From Microbacterium proteolyticum (lineage in GTDB: Bacteria > Actinomycetota > Actinomycetes > Actinomycetales > Microbacteriaceae): a stretch of 64,000 bases of DNA. Both the position numbers and the translations under genes were made by a program. Under the pieces are notes generated by a model that was given only the letters and a program-made list of their open reading frames with translations, made no database searches and was not told where the DNA came from. This document shows positions 17,110 through 26,513 of the stretch, piece after piece (within the stretch, counting starts at the first letter, position 1; the number at the start of each line of letters is the position of its first letter). The stretch lies in assembly GCF_014192415.1 (NCBI RefSeq), contig NZ_JACHXY010000001.1, forward strand, positions 1,488,001-1,552,000. Reading direction: 5' to 3'.

Positions 17110-17904
17110 GTGTACCAACTCGCCCCCAACATCGAGCTCCTCTTCACCGAGGCCGGCGACTACCACGACCGCGTGCGCGCGGCGGCGGCGGCGGGCTTCG
17201 ACGCCGTGGAGATGTGGGGTCCGACCGGCGTCGACGCACCCGCGACGCCGAAGGACCTCCCCGCCCTGAAGGCGGCGCTGCAGGAGACCGGCGTGCAGCT
17301 CACCGCGCAGCTGGCCGAGCCCCGCACGCAGTTCATGATCCCGCCGTGGGATCACTCGGAGTTCTTCCGCAAGCTCGACGAGGGCGTCGAGATCGCCCGC
17401 GACCTCGGCTGCCCGCGCCTGGTCGTGGGCAGCGGCACGGGCTTCGGCGGGTGGAAGCGCCAGGTGCAGCTCGACAAGCTCATCGAGATCTATCAGAAGG
17501 CGATCGCGCAGATCGACGGCTCGGGGATCGGACTCGTGCTCGAGCCGGTCAACGTGCGTGTCGACCACCCGGGGTCGCTCCTGGACCGCACCTCCGAGGC
17601 CGTGTACGTCGCGCGCGGCGTGGCCTCGCCGCAGTTCGGCGTGCTGTACGACATCTATCACTCGGCCGTCGAGGGCGAAGACATGGAGGCCGAGCTCGCC
17701 GGTGCCGGGGGGCTGATCCACTACGTGCAGCTGGCCGACGCCCCCGGCCGCGGAGAGCCCGGGGCCGGTGAGCTCGACTGGGCCGAGCGCTTCCGTCTGC
17801 TCCGTGACGCCGGCTACGACGGCCCGGTGGGCCTGGAGTACTACCCGACCACCGCGTCGGAGGCCTCGGTCGCCCACGTCGTCGAGATCGCACGCGCCGC
17901 ATGA
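17110..17904 (+). CDS. Sugar isomerase/epimerase TIM-barrel protein (hydroxypyruvate isomerase-like)
   Basis: 264-residue AP-endonuclease-2/Hyi-type TIM barrel: FTEAGDYHDRVRAAAAAGFD at the N-terminus, GIGLVLEPVNVRVDHPG and VLYDIYHSAVEGED carrying putative metal ligands, and VGLEYYPT at the end. Start is GTG at 17110 after GAAAGGA at 17097-17103. It overlaps the GMC oxidoreductase gene by 4 bp, so it probably isomerises or epimerises the oxidised sugar or a fragment of it. It has no beta-type partner and is not CGD-like in its motifs. Confidence 0.8.
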   Translation: MYQLAPNIELLFTEAGDYHDRVRAAAAAGFDAVEMWGPTGVDAPATPKDLPALKAALQETGVQLTAQLAEPRTQFMIPPWDHSEFFRKLDEGVEIARDLGCPRLVVGSGTGFGGWKRQVQLDKLIEIYQKAIAQIDGSGIGLVLEPVNVRVDHPGSLLDRTSEAVYVARGVASPQFGVLYDIYHSAVEGEDMEAELAGAGGLIHYVQLADAPGRGEPGAGELDWAERFRLLRDAGYDGPVGLEYYPTTASEASVAHVVEIARAA

Positions 17905-19448
17905 ACGCCCGGCGGTACCCGCACTCGGTCGACGTCGTCATCGTCGGCAGCGGCCCCACGGGTGCGGCCTACGCGCGCATCCTCTCGGAGCGGGCGCCCG
18001 ACGCGACCGTCGCGATGTTCGAGGTCGGCCCGACGGTGTCCGATCCTCCCGGCGCGCACGTGAAGAACATCGCCGACCCCGCCGAGCGCGCCCGCGCGCA
18101 GGTGGCGTCGGAGGGCCCCGGCGAGCGGGGCGCGAAGGTCGCCAACCCGGGCGCGGCGAAGGCGGGGGTGCGCGGGGCGCGCCCCGGCACCTTCCTGCTC
18201 GAGGACGGTTACGCCTTCGACGGCGAAGACGGGATGCCGGTCGCGGCGATGTCGAGCAACGTCGGCGGGATGTCGGCGCACTGGACGGGTGCATGCCCGC
18301 GTCCGAACGACAGCGAGCGCATCACCTTCCTCCCCGACCTCGACGAGCTGCTCGCCGAGGGGGAGCGACTGCTGGGGGTGCGCACCGACGCCTTCGACGC
18401 CGCGCCCTTCGGCGCCATCGTGCGCGAACGGCTGTCCGCCGCGATCGACGAGGGCCGTACCGAGGCGACGAGGGTGCAGCGGATGCCGCTGGCCGCCCAC
18501 CGCCGTGACGACGGCCGGCTCGTCTGGTCGGGCTCGGACGTCGTGCTGGGCGACGTGACGCGCGCGAATCCCTTGTTCTCGCTCATCGACCGGTCGCTCG
18601 TGACGTCGGTGCGGATCGAGGGGGGCCGTGCCGTGGGCGTGGTCGTGCGCGACCTCGCCTCGGGCGATGAGCACGAGGTGGCCGCCCGGTTCGTCGTGGT
18701 CGCCGCCGATGCACTGCGCACCCCGCAGCTGTTGTGGGCGTCGAACGTACGTCCCCACGCGCTCGGTCGCTACCTCAACGACCAGGCGCAGATCGTCTTC
18801 GCGGCGCGCCTGCGCGACATGCCGCCCCTCGGCGCCGATGCGCCCGCGACCGGGCTCGCCGAGTACAGCGGCGTGAGCTGGGTGCCGTTCACCGAGGGGA
18901 TGCCGTTCCACGGTCAGATCATGCAGCTCGACGCCTCACCCATCCCGCTCGCCGAGGACGACCCCGTCGTGCCCGGCTCGATCGTGGGGCTCGGTCTCTT
19001 CTGCGCGAAAGACCTGCAGGCCGACGACCGTGTCGCCTTCGACGATGAACACGTCGACGGATACGGGATGCCGGCCCCCCGCATCCACTACACCCTCACC
19101 GCCCGCGACCACGAGGTCATGGAGCGGGCGCGCCAAGAGATCGTCCGCCTCGGTGAGGCGGTCGGCGATCCGCTCGACAGCCGCCCGGTCACCCTGCCCC
19201 TGGGATCGTCGCTGCACTACCAGGGCTCGACCCGCATGGGTGTCGTCGACGACGGGACGAGCGTGTGCGACACCGACAGCCAGGTGTGGGGCGTCCCCGG
19301 TCTCTCCGTGGCGGGCAACGGCGTCATCCCGACGTCGACGGCGTGCAACCCCACGCTGACCTCGGTCGCGCTGGCGGTGCGAGGGGCGCGGAAGATCGCG
19401 GCGGTGCTCGCGCGGGAGCAGGTCGACGCGGCATCAGTATCGGTCTGA
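17901..19448 (+). CDS. GMC-type FAD oxidoreductase, CarA/pyranose-oxidase-like
   Basis: 515 residues. N-terminal FAD site IVGSGPTGAAYARIL; SNVGGMSAHWTGACPRP matches the THW-type flavin motif of pyranose 2-oxidases; the C-terminal catalytic His/Asn pair is in SLHYQGSTRMG and TACNPTLTSVAL. C-glycoside 3-oxidases of the CarA type, described in Microbacterium and Arthrobacter, have this architecture and oxidise C3 of the C-linked glucose, the step before CGD cleavage. The place beside CGD genes supports that role. Substrate and electron acceptor (oxygen or other) are unknown. Confidence 0.8.
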   Translation: MNARRYPHSVDVVIVGSGPTGAAYARILSERAPDATVAMFEVGPTVSDPPGAHVKNIADPAERARAQVASEGPGERGAKVANPGAAKAGVRGARPGTFLLEDGYAFDGEDGMPVAAMSSNVGGMSAHWTGACPRPNDSERITFLPDLDELLAEGERLLGVRTDAFDAAPFGAIVRERLSAAIDEGRTEATRVQRMPLAAHRRDDGRLVWSGSDVVLGDVTRANPLFSLIDRSLVTSVRIEGGRAVGVVVRDLASGDEHEVAARFVVVAADALRTPQLLWASNVRPHALGRYLNDQAQIVFAARLRDMPPLGADAPATGLAEYSGVSWVPFTEGMPFHGQIMQLDASPIPLAEDDPVVPGSIVGLGLFCAKDLQADDRVAFDDEHVDGYGMPAPRIHYTLTARDHEVMERARQEIVRLGEAVGDPLDSRPVTLPLGSSLHYQGSTRMGVVDDGTSVCDTDSQVWGVPGLSVAGNGVIPTSTACNPTLTSVALAVRGARKIAAVLAREQVDAASVSV

Positions 19449-19451
19449 TCC

Positions 19452-19495
19452 TTGCTTATGCAGGAATAAGACATTAGTGTGCAGGAATCAAGACA
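19452..19495 (+). promoter_or_regulatory. Promoter with repeated operator upstream of the third CGD set (site B)
   Basis: TTGCTT (19452-19457) and TAGTGT (19475-19480) are 17 bp apart and could be -35 and -10. Between them lies CTTAT-GCAGGA-ATAAG (inverted arms) running into GACATTAG (19470-19477). TGCAGGAAT(C)AAGACA occurs twice, at 19459-19473 and 19480-19495. The GACATTAG core is shared with other promoters in the window. Confidence 0.55.
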
Positions 19496-19536
19496 AAGAG
19501 GTCTGCGGCTCGGGCCGCACCGACGAGGAGGTCATC

Positions 19537-19944
19537 GTGATCCCGGATCGCATCATCGAGCAGGGGACGCTCACCGCCCATGGCGGACGCGCGTCGGTGG
19601 AGGTGCGCCTGCCCTGGTACCGGGCGCTGCCGGCATCCTGCATCTCAGGGGCGAAGCTGACCGTCGACGGCGTCGAGGCGCCCGCCGATTCCCTGCGGTG
19701 GAGCATGAACGGCGAGGAGTTCACCTTCGCCGACATGAAGACGAACACCGAGCAGTGGTGGTTCCCCACCGACTCGGCGGTGCTTTCGGGAGAGGTCGGA
19801 ACGGATGCCGGCGAGCACGAGGTGCGCGTCGACCTCGAGCTCTACATCCCGTACATCATCATCGCCGACGACCAGGTGCTCCACATCGAGGAGCACGACA
19901 CGAAGACGATGACCGCCCGCCAGGTCGAGGAGGCCCGCGCATGA
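19537..19944 (+). CDS. CGD-like beta subunit (DUF6379-type)
   Basis: 135-residue beta-rich small protein with the family motif VRLPWYRALPASCISG near residue 25 and ELYIPYIIIADDQVLHIEE near the end. In known C-glycoside deglycosidases the beta subunit packs on the TIM-barrel alpha subunit and completes the active site. Start is GTG at 19537 with GAGGAGG upstream; an ATG at 19477 has no RBS. The alpha gene starts in its stop codon (ATGA), typical of an obligate complex. Confidence 0.75.
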   Translation: MIPDRIIEQGTLTAHGGRASVEVRLPWYRALPASCISGAKLTVDGVEAPADSLRWSMNGEEFTFADMKTNTEQWWFPTDSAVLSGEVGTDAGEHEVRVDLELYIPYIIIADDQVLHIEEHDTKTMTARQVEEARA

Positions 19945-21047
19945 GCGCTCCGGCACAGGGAACGCCCATCCAGGGCGTCACGCTCTACAGCTTCACCCGC
20001 GCCTTCCACGGCCGCGAGTACGACCTCGACCAGCTCATCCGCAAGACCGCGGCCGAGGGGTTCGGCCCGGGCCTGGAGATCATCGGATTCTCGAGCTTCC
20101 GCGGCTTCCCCGACATCGACGACCGCTTCGCCGGGCACTTCAACGACCTGATCGACGAGGTCGGGCTCGTGCGCACCTCGCTCGCGGTCAACGCCGACAT
20201 CGGCCTGCGTCCCGACAAGCTCATGGACCAGGACGCGCTTCTCGCCTACATGCGCAAGCAGATCGCGGCGGCGGCGAAGCTCGGCTTCCCCATCGCCCGC
20301 GTGCAGATCTCGATCACGCCCGACTCGATGGAGGCCCTGGCCCCGATCGCCGAGGAGTACGGCGTCACGCTCGCCCTCGAGGTGCACGCCGACCAGTACG
20401 CCTCGCACCCGCGCATCCTGGCGCTGCGCGACCGCTACGACAAGGTCGGCTCGCCCTTCCTCGGTTTCACGATGGACTGGGGCGCGACCGTCTCGGGCTT
20501 CGCCCCCTCGTTGATCGAGGCGTACCGCCGCCGCGGTGCCTCGGAGGAGCTGCTGGCCGCCGTCGTGCAGCTGTGGGACGACTTCTACGAGCAGGGCCCG
20601 CCCGCCGATCAGGCCGATCACGGCCAGCGCTTCGGTCGCTTCATCGGTCTCGCGCACCAGCACGGCCGCCCCGACCTCGGCATCGACTTCGGCATCAACG
20701 GCACGGGGCTGTTCGGCCCGGCGCGCGTGGACGACTGGCTCGAGATCATGCCGTGGGTTACGCACGTGCACGGCAAGTTCTTCGGCATCGACGAGAACGG
20801 GAACGAGCCCTCGGTGCCCGTCGCCGACCTCATCACCCTGCTCGTCGAGAACGGCTACAGCGGCGCCGTCTCGAGTGAGTACGAGGGGTGGCACTGGAAC
20901 CACTGGCAGAGCCCCTTCGAGATCATCCGCGGCGAGCAGGCCCTCCAGCGCACCGCGGCCGAGGCCGCCGGTTCGCGCATGATCACGGATGCCGCCGAGG
21001 CGCGCCGGGCGTTGGACGCCCACCTCTCGCACGCCGTGCGGGCCTGA
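19941..21047 (+). CDS. CGD-like alpha subunit (TIM barrel)
   Basis: 368-residue metal-dependent TIM barrel of the sugar isomerase type. Putative metal/catalytic residues: E147/H149 in LEVHADQYASH, FTMDWGATVSG, H275/H277 in HVHGKFFGI and E313 in SSEYEGWHW. It is coupled to the beta gene by an ATGA overlap. It is more distant from the alpha proteins at 11021 and 21101 than those are from each other, suggesting a different aglycone specificity. C-C cleavage of a 3-keto C-glucoside is the inferred reaction. Confidence 0.75.
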   Translation: MSAPAQGTPIQGVTLYSFTRAFHGREYDLDQLIRKTAAEGFGPGLEIIGFSSFRGFPDIDDRFAGHFNDLIDEVGLVRTSLAVNADIGLRPDKLMDQDALLAYMRKQIAAAAKLGFPIARVQISITPDSMEALAPIAEEYGVTLALEVHADQYASHPRILALRDRYDKVGSPFLGFTMDWGATVSGFAPSLIEAYRRRGASEELLAAVVQLWDDFYEQGPPADQADHGQRFGRFIGLAHQHGRPDLGIDFGINGTGLFGPARVDDWLEIMPWVTHVHGKFFGIDENGNEPSVPVADLITLLVENGYSGAVSSEYEGWHWNHWQSPFEIIRGEQALQRTAAEAAGSRMITDAAEARRALDAHLSHAVRA

Positions 21048-21100
21048 ACCTCCCCTCCCCCTCCCTCGCGCGCACCCGCGCACCCGAAAGGACACCCGCA

Positions 21101-22150
21101 ATGAGTGACGGCATCGCCGGAACCGGCATCAAGCTCGGCACCACCCTCTACTCGATGACGAGCGAGTTCGCCGCCGGCCAGTACACCCCCGAGACCCTCA
21201 TCAAAGAGGTGCACGACCAGGGCATCGGCCCGGGTGTGGAGTTCAACTTCGCGCAGCTGCTGCGCTCGTACCCCGATGTCGACGCCGACTTCGTGAAGCT
21301 CTGGTTCGACTCGCTCGAGAAGTACGGCCTCGAGGCCAGTGCCGTCGGCACCAACCTCGACATGGGCCGCCTCAAGAGCCGTGACATGACGCTCGACGAG
21401 GAGCACGACTTCCTCGCCCGTCAGCTGAAGGCCGCGCACACCCTCGGCTTCACGAAGATCGTCATCCGCTCGCACGGCAAAGAACTGCTGCGCAGCCTCC
21501 TGCCACTCGCGGAGAAGTACGACCAGAAGCTCGGCTACGAGATCCACGCGCCGTCGGGTCCGAACGACCCCAAGGTGCTCGAGATGCGCGAGATGTACGA
21601 AGAGCTGCAGTCGGATCGCCTCGGCTTCACCGCGGACTTCTCCTCGACCATGCACTCGCTCTCGCCCACGCTCCTGCGCACCCTCGGACAGATGGGCATG
21701 GACGAGAAGCACTTCCCGGTCATGGAGGAGATCTGGCACGAACCGACTCCGATGCACGTGCGCAACCAGAAGTTCGAGGACTACCTGTCGGGTGAGGGCG
21801 TCGACTTCCTGCGTTTCGGGCCCTTCACGCGTCTCGCGTTCAACATGCACGGTCTCGTCGCTCCCGAGGAGTGGCTCGACATCATGCCGCAGATCTTCCA
21901 CGTGCACGCGAAGTTCTACGACATCGGCGCCGACGGCGAAGAGCCGGCCATGGACATCCCGCGCATCGTGAAGCAGTTCGTGATCGGCGGTTACGAGGGC
22001 TATCTCTCCAGCGAGTGGGAGGGCCACGCCTTCAGCGACCTGGGTGAGAGCGACCCCATCGACCTCGTCAAGAAGCAGCACGCGCTCATGCGCACGGCCA
22101 TCGAGGACACGGTGGCGGAGCGCGCCGAGACGACCGGGGCGGCGCGATGA
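21101..22150 (+). CDS. CGD-like alpha subunit (TIM barrel)
   Basis: 349-residue TIM barrel. Metal-site motifs are complete: E147/H149 in YEIHAPSGPN, TADFSSTMHSLSPTLLRTL, H267/H269 in HVHAKFYDI, E305 in SSEWEGHAF. It is very similar to the C-terminal half of the fusion at 11021. Start ATG follows GAAAGGA at 21085-21091. Its matching beta gene is not adjacent: a SnoaL-like gene lies between, all overlapping or nearly so, so the three are co-transcribed. Confidence 0.77.
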   Translation: MSDGIAGTGIKLGTTLYSMTSEFAAGQYTPETLIKEVHDQGIGPGVEFNFAQLLRSYPDVDADFVKLWFDSLEKYGLEASAVGTNLDMGRLKSRDMTLDEEHDFLARQLKAAHTLGFTKIVIRSHGKELLRSLLPLAEKYDQKLGYEIHAPSGPNDPKVLEMREMYEELQSDRLGFTADFSSTMHSLSPTLLRTLGQMGMDEKHFPVMEEIWHEPTPMHVRNQKFEDYLSGEGVDFLRFGPFTRLAFNMHGLVAPEEWLDIMPQIFHVHAKFYDIGADGEEPAMDIPRIVKQFVIGGYEGYLSSEWEGHAFSDLGESDPIDLVKKQHALMRTAIEDTVAERAETTGAAR

Positions 22151-22932
22151 GCACGCCCGTGACAGCCGCGGCATCCGTCTCCGAGCTCGCCGCCGAGGTC
22201 GCGCGTCTGCGCGAACAGGTCGAGGCGGCGCATGCGCTCGCGCAACGCGCCGAGGATCGCGGGCAGGTCGAGAACCTGTTCAACCGCTACATGTACCTGC
22301 ACAACGCCTTCGAGGACGAGCAGATCATCCCGCTGTGGGTGAAGGAGGGCACCGAGGGCATCCGTGCCCGCTACACCAACGCGGGGCAGTACACGACGTG
22401 GCAGAGCGTCACCGACTACCACCGAGGCCGCCCGCACCCCGAGGGCAAGCTCATCCTGCACACGACCAACACCCCGGTTATCGAGATCGCCGCCGACGGC
22501 GAGACGGCCAAGGGCGTCTGGATGATGGCCGGCACGGAGTCGGGGCTGACCGACCCGAAGGTCGCCGAGGCCTTCCCCGACATGTACTCGCCCGACGAGG
22601 TGCTGGGCAGGAAGGTCTGGGCGCACTGGGTCTGGTGCAAGTACGCCATCGACTTCCGCAAGCAGGACGGCGAGTGGAAGTTCTGGACCTTCCGCTGCTA
22701 CGAGCTCGCGCGTGCCCCGTTCGAGGAGAACTGGGTGAGCTTCGGCGTGAAGAACCAGGGCGCGTTCGACCTCGACCTCATGTACTTCGGCGACGACGGC
22801 AAGCCCGTCTTCATGCCACCGGCCGATGAGCCGGTGTCGTCGAAGAACCACCCCTACAGCCCCGAGACCACGCAGAAGCTCGAGCCGGTGCCCCCTGTGG
22901 CGCACGACCGCTTCACCGACACATTCGCCTAG
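22147..22932 (+). CDS. SnoaL/NTF2-like protein inside the CGD operon
   Basis: 261 residues. An N-terminal helix (residues about 8-40, Ala/Glu/Arg-rich, coiled-coil-like) precedes an NTF2-like cone fold: VENLFNRYMYLHNAFEDEQI, KLILHTTNTPVIEIAADGETAKGVW and DGEWKFWTFRCYELAR. Similar SnoaL_4-type proteins act as cyclases, dehydratases or binding proteins. The gene overlaps the alpha gene by 4 bp and ends 8 bp before the beta gene, so its product may be an accessory subunit or handle the released aglycone or sugar. Function not known. Confidence 0.65.
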   Translation: MSTPVTAAASVSELAAEVARLREQVEAAHALAQRAEDRGQVENLFNRYMYLHNAFEDEQIIPLWVKEGTEGIRARYTNAGQYTTWQSVTDYHRGRPHPEGKLILHTTNTPVIEIAADGETAKGVWMMAGTESGLTDPKVAEAFPDMYSPDEVLGRKVWAHWVWCKYAIDFRKQDGEWKFWTFRCYELARAPFEENWVSFGVKNQGAFDLDLMYFGDDGKPVFMPPADEPVSSKNHPYSPETTQKLEPVPPVAHDRFTDTFA

Positions 22933-22940
22933 GAGTCGCC

Positions 22941-23357
22941 ATGGCCACCCACAACTCCCTCTTCGCCGAGAAAGACGTCCGTCGCACCGACGACGGCCTC
23001 GCGGTCTCGGTGCAGCTGCCCTGGTACCGCAGCCTCTGGCTGTCGGCCGTCGACGACGTCGCCGTCACCGTGAACGGCGTCACCGTGCCGAAGGACGACA
23101 TCCGCTTCTCCCTCGAGGGCCGCGAGTACCGCGTCGACGAACTGCCCGAGCAGTCCGAGACGCTGTGGTTCGTCGCCGACCGCCCCGACGTGCTCGTCCG
23201 CCTCGACACCCCGCCGGCGGCGGGCGAGACCGTCACGGTCGAGGTCGTGCTGACCATGCGCCTGCTCTACATGCAGATCATGCCCGGCGTCGACGGCGGA
23301 CCCGGTCGCTACGTCACCAACCGCGTCCCGGTCGAGCGCGAACTGGTCCTGGCATGA
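22941..23357 (+). CDS. CGD-like beta subunit (DUF6379-type)
   Basis: 138 residues; VQLPWYRSLWLSAVDDVAV, YRVDELPEQSETLWF and LRLLYM-type sequence near the end with MPGVDGGPGRYVTNRVPVE align closely with the beta half of the fusion at 11021. This pairs it with the alpha protein at 21101. ATG start follows AGGAG at 22931-22935. The following Gfo gene overlaps its stop by 4 bp. Confidence 0.77.
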   Translation: MATHNSLFAEKDVRRTDDGLAVSVQLPWYRSLWLSAVDDVAVTVNGVTVPKDDIRFSLEGREYRVDELPEQSETLWFVADRPDVLVRLDTPPAAGETVTVEVVLTMRLLYMQIMPGVDGGPGRYVTNRVPVERELVLA

Positions 23358-24604
23358 CGAACGCCCAGCCCCACCGCGCGGTCTCGCCGGAGGCTCCGCT
23401 GCGCGTCGCGTCGCCGGAGGCGCCGCTGCGCGTCGCGATGATCGGCTACGGCTTCATGGGGGCCGCCCACTCGGTGGGATGGCGCCAGGCTCCGCGCATG
23501 TTCGACCTGCCGCGCGCGGTCGAGATGACCGTCGTCGTCGGACGCAACGCGGATGCCGTGGCCGCGGCCGCCGAAAAATGGGGCTGGGCCGAATCGGCCA
23601 CCGACTGGCGCGAGATCGTCGCGCGCGACGACATCGACATCGTCGACATCGTGACGCCCGGCGAATCGCACGCCGAGATCGCGATCGCCGCCCTCGAGGC
23701 CGGCAAGCACGTGCTGTGCGAGAAGCCGTTGGCCAACACCGTGGCCGAGGCCGAGGCGATGGCCGAGGCCGCCGAGCGCGCCCGCGCGCGTGGCATCCGT
23801 TCGATGGTGGGGTTCACCTATCGACGTGTGCCGGCCGTCACGCTGCTGCGCGACATGATCGCCGAGGGCGCCGTCGGAACCGTGCAGCAGGTGCGCGCGG
23901 CCTACCGGCAGGACTGGCTCGTCGATCCCGAGATGCCGCTCATGTGGCGTCTGCAGAAGGAGCACGCCGGGTCCGGTGCGCTCGGCGACATCGGTGCGCA
24001 CATCATCGACATGACGCAGTTCGTGACCGGTCTCGGCGTCGAGCGGGTATCGGGCACGGTCGACACGATCGTCGCGGAGCGTCCGCTGCCGAGCGACGGG
24101 TCGATGGGCCTGGCCAAGGCCGCCGGTGCGGCCGAGAGGGGCGCCGTCACGGTCGACGACGTCGCCATCTTCACCGGCCGCCTGGCGAACGGCGCCCTCG
24201 CGTCGTTCGAGGCGACGCGTTTCGCGACCGGGCGCAAGAACGCCCTCACCATCGAGGTGTCGGGCGACCGCGGCGCACTCGCGTTCGACCTCGAAGACCT
24301 CAACAGCCTGCGTTTCTACGACCGCACCGCCCCCGAGGGGCGCCAGGGCTTCACCCAGGTGCTCGTCACCGAGCCGCAGCATCCGTACGTCTCGGCGTGG
24401 TGGCCCGCCGGCCACATGCTCGGCTACGAGCACGGCTTCACCCACCAGGTCGTCGACCTCGTCGGCGCGATCGACGCCAACACCGACCCGCACCCCTCGT
24501 TCGAGGAGGGCCTGCGCGTTCAGCGCGTGCTGGACGCCGTCGAACGCAGTAGCGCCGCCGAGTCCGCGTGGACCCGCGTGGATGCCCTCGTTCCCGCACT
24601 CTGA
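23354..24604 (+). CDS. Gfo/Idh/MocA-family sugar dehydrogenase
   Basis: 416 residues with N-terminal NAD(P)-binding Rossmann domain ([39 protein letters not shown] with the catalytic Lys) and C-terminal substrate domain. Such enzymes in 3-keto-sugar pathways reduce or make the 3-keto group of hexosides; reducing 3-keto-glucose released by CGD back to glucose is an attractive role. The protein starts with an unusual tandem duplication [18 protein letters not shown] (27-bp units at 23384-23410 and 23411-23437) just before the Rossmann strand. The start overlaps the beta gene stop (ATGA). Confidence 0.85.
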   Translation: MTNAQPHRAVSPEAPLRVASPEAPLRVAMIGYGFMGAAHSVGWRQAPRMFDLPRAVEMTVVVGRNADAVAAAAEKWGWAESATDWREIVARDDIDIVDIVTPGESHAEIAIAALEAGKHVLCEKPLANTVAEAEAMAEAAERARARGIRSMVGFTYRRVPAVTLLRDMIAEGAVGTVQQVRAAYRQDWLVDPEMPLMWRLQKEHAGSGALGDIGAHIIDMTQFVTGLGVERVSGTVDTIVAERPLPSDGSMGLAKAAGAAERGAVTVDDVAIFTGRLANGALASFEATRFATGRKNALTIEVSGDRGALAFDLEDLNSLRFYDRTAPEGRQGFTQVLVTEPQHPYVSAWWPAGHMLGYEHGFTHQVVDLVGAIDANTDPHPSFEEGLRVQRVLDAVERSSAAESAWTRVDALVPAL

Positions 24605-24618
24605 AAAGGATCTCCGTC

Positions 24619-25623
24619 ATGGCTCGTCCCATCACCCTGTTCACCGGCCAGTGGGCCGACCTGCCCTTCGAAGAGGTGGCGCGCCTCGCCGGGGAGTGGG
24701 GCTACGACGGCCTCGAGATCGCGTGCTGGGGCGACCACATCGACGTCTCCCGGTGGGACGACGCCGCCTACGTGCAGTCGCGGCTCGACGTGCTCAGGAA
24801 GAACGGCCTGAAGGTCTGGACGATCTCCAACCACCTCGTCGGCCAGGCCGTCTGCGACGACCCCATCGACGAACGCCATCACGACATCGTGCCCTCGCGG
24901 GTGTGGGGAGACGGGGACGCCGAGGGCGTGCGCCGGCGCGCGGCCGAGGAACTCAAGGACACGGCGCGGTTCGCCGCGAAACTCGGGGTCTCGACGGTCA
25001 CCGGCTTCACCGGGTCGAGCATCTGGAAGTACGTCGCGATGTTCCCGCCCGCCTCCGACGCCATGATCGAGCGGGGGTATGCGGACTTCGCCGCCCGCTG
25101 GCATCCGATCCTCGACGTCTTCGAGGAGGTCGGCGTGCGCTTCGCGCTCGAGGTGCACCCCTCCGAGATCGCGTACGACTACTGGACGGCAAAGAAGACC
25201 CTCGAAGCCATCGGTCATCGCCCGAGTTTCGGCTTCAACTTCGACCCCTCGCACTTCGTGTGGCAGCAGCTGGACGCGGTCGCGTTCGTGCTCGACTTCG
25301 CCGACCACATCTTCCACGTGCACTGCAAGGAGTCCACGACCAACCTCGACGGACGCAACGGCGTGCTCGGCTCGCACCTGTCGTGGGACAACCCGCGTCG
25401 CGGATGGACCTTCGTCTCCACCGGCCACGGCGACGTGCCCTGGGAGCCCCTCTTCCGCGCACTCAACGCCATCGGCTACGACGGCCCGACGAGCGTGGAG
25501 TGGGAGGACGCCGGCATGGACCGCCTGATCGGGGGTCCCGAGGCCCTCGCCTTCGTGCGCAAGCTCGGGGAGATCACCCCTCCCCACCAGCTCTTCGACG
25601 CCGCCTTCTCTCGCAAGGACTGA
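24619..25623 (+). CDS. Sugar phosphate isomerase/epimerase TIM-barrel protein
   Basis: 334 residues. [20 protein letters not shown] begins the barrel; [38 protein letters not shown] and [11 protein letters not shown] supply the expected metal ligands (E, D/H, H, E). It resembles the isomerases found next to Gfo/Idh/MocA dehydrogenases and ThuA-like proteins in 3-keto-sugar clusters. RBS AAAAGGA lies at 24604-24610. Likely acts after the dehydrogenase on a keto sugar; the exact reaction is not known. Confidence 0.82.
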   Translation: MARPITLFTGQWADLPFEEVARLAGEWGYDGLEIACWGDHIDVSRWDDAAYVQSRLDVLRKNGLKVWTISNHLVGQAVCDDPIDERHHDIVPSRVWGDGDAEGVRRRAAEELKDTARFAAKLGVSTVTGFTGSSIWKYVAMFPPASDAMIERGYADFAARWHPILDVFEEVGVRFALEVHPSEIAYDYWTAKKTLEAIGHRPSFGFNFDPSHFVWQQLDAVAFVLDFADHIFHVHCKESTTNLDGRNGVLGSHLSWDNPRRGWTFVSTGHGDVPWEPLFRALNAIGYDGPTSVEWEDAGMDRLIGGPEALAFVRKLGEITPPHQLFDAAFSRKD

Positions 25624-25624
25624 C

Positions 25625-26497
25625 ATGACCGACGTTCTCAACGTGCTCATCCTCTCGGGGCACATGACCATCGAGCACGACAACGCCCACCGCAGCTTCC
25701 GCCTGCACAACCAGTGGATCACCACCCTGCTGGAGGACACGGGGCGCTTCACGGTCCGCGTCGTGGAGGACCCGCGCGGACTCCCCGCGAGCGTCATCGA
25801 CAAGTACGACGTGCTCATCGTCATCTTCGAGGGTCGCGACGGCTACCACGACATGGCGACGGGCTTCGGGGCCGAGACGGATGCCGCGATCCTGCGCTTC
25901 GTGCGCGACGAGGGCAAGGGCATCGTGTGGTTCCACGGCTCCGCCGCTCAGGAGGACCGCTGGGGCTACCCCGAGGAGTACAACGTCATGCGCGGAGCCA
26001 AGCTCAGCGCCTGGGAGACGGGGCTCCGCCCGCGGCCGTGGGGCGAGGCGCAGCTGCACACGACCGAGCCGCGGCATCCGATCACCGAGGGCATCAACGA
26101 GACCTGGACCGTGACCGGCGACGACATCCTCGTCGGCGTGCAGATGTACGAGGGCGCGCAGGTGCTGCTGACGACCTTCGACGACCTCGAGGCGTACGAG
26201 AGGGCACCGATCTGGCCCATGCCGCACTACCCGGTCGACATTCCGGAGGGCGGCATTGCGGCATTGCCCGGAATCAACACCGAACAGCCGCTCGCGTGGA
26301 TCAACGAGTACGGCGCGGGCCGTTCGTTCACGATCACGATCGGCCACGACATCGACACGTTCCGCCGCATCGAGTTCATCCGCCTGTTCCCTCGGGGCGT
26401 GGAGTGGGCGGCGACCGGCGAGGTCTCGCTGACCGGCCCCGACCGACGAGGCGACCGCCGTATCAACCCCTGGCCGTACTACAACGGCGAGGGGTGA
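25625..26497 (+). CDS. ThuA-like (GATase1-fold) protein
   Basis: 290 residues with ThuA-domain features: LNVLILSGHMTIEHDNAHRS at the start, VIDKYDVLIVIFEG, GKGIVWFHGSAAQED, EPRHPITEGI and a late FTITIGHDIDTFRRIEFIRL. ThuA-type proteins occur with Gfo dehydrogenases and isomerases in disaccharide or glycoside 3-keto pathways; their chemistry is poorly defined. It begins 1 bp after the isomerase gene stop and is last in this plus-strand operon. Confidence 0.82.
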   Translation: MTDVLNVLILSGHMTIEHDNAHRSFRLHNQWITTLLEDTGRFTVRVVEDPRGLPASVIDKYDVLIVIFEGRDGYHDMATGFGAETDAAILRFVRDEGKGIVWFHGSAAQEDRWGYPEEYNVMRGAKLSAWETGLRPRPWGEAQLHTTEPRHPITEGINETWTVTGDDILVGVQMYEGAQVLLTTFDDLEAYERAPIWPMPHYPVDIPEGGIAALPGINTEQPLAWINEYGAGRSFTITIGHDIDTFRRIEFIRLFPRGVEWAATGEVSLTGPDRRGDRRINPWPYYNGEG

Positions 26498-26513
26498 CGC
26501 AGGGCCGGGCCCG

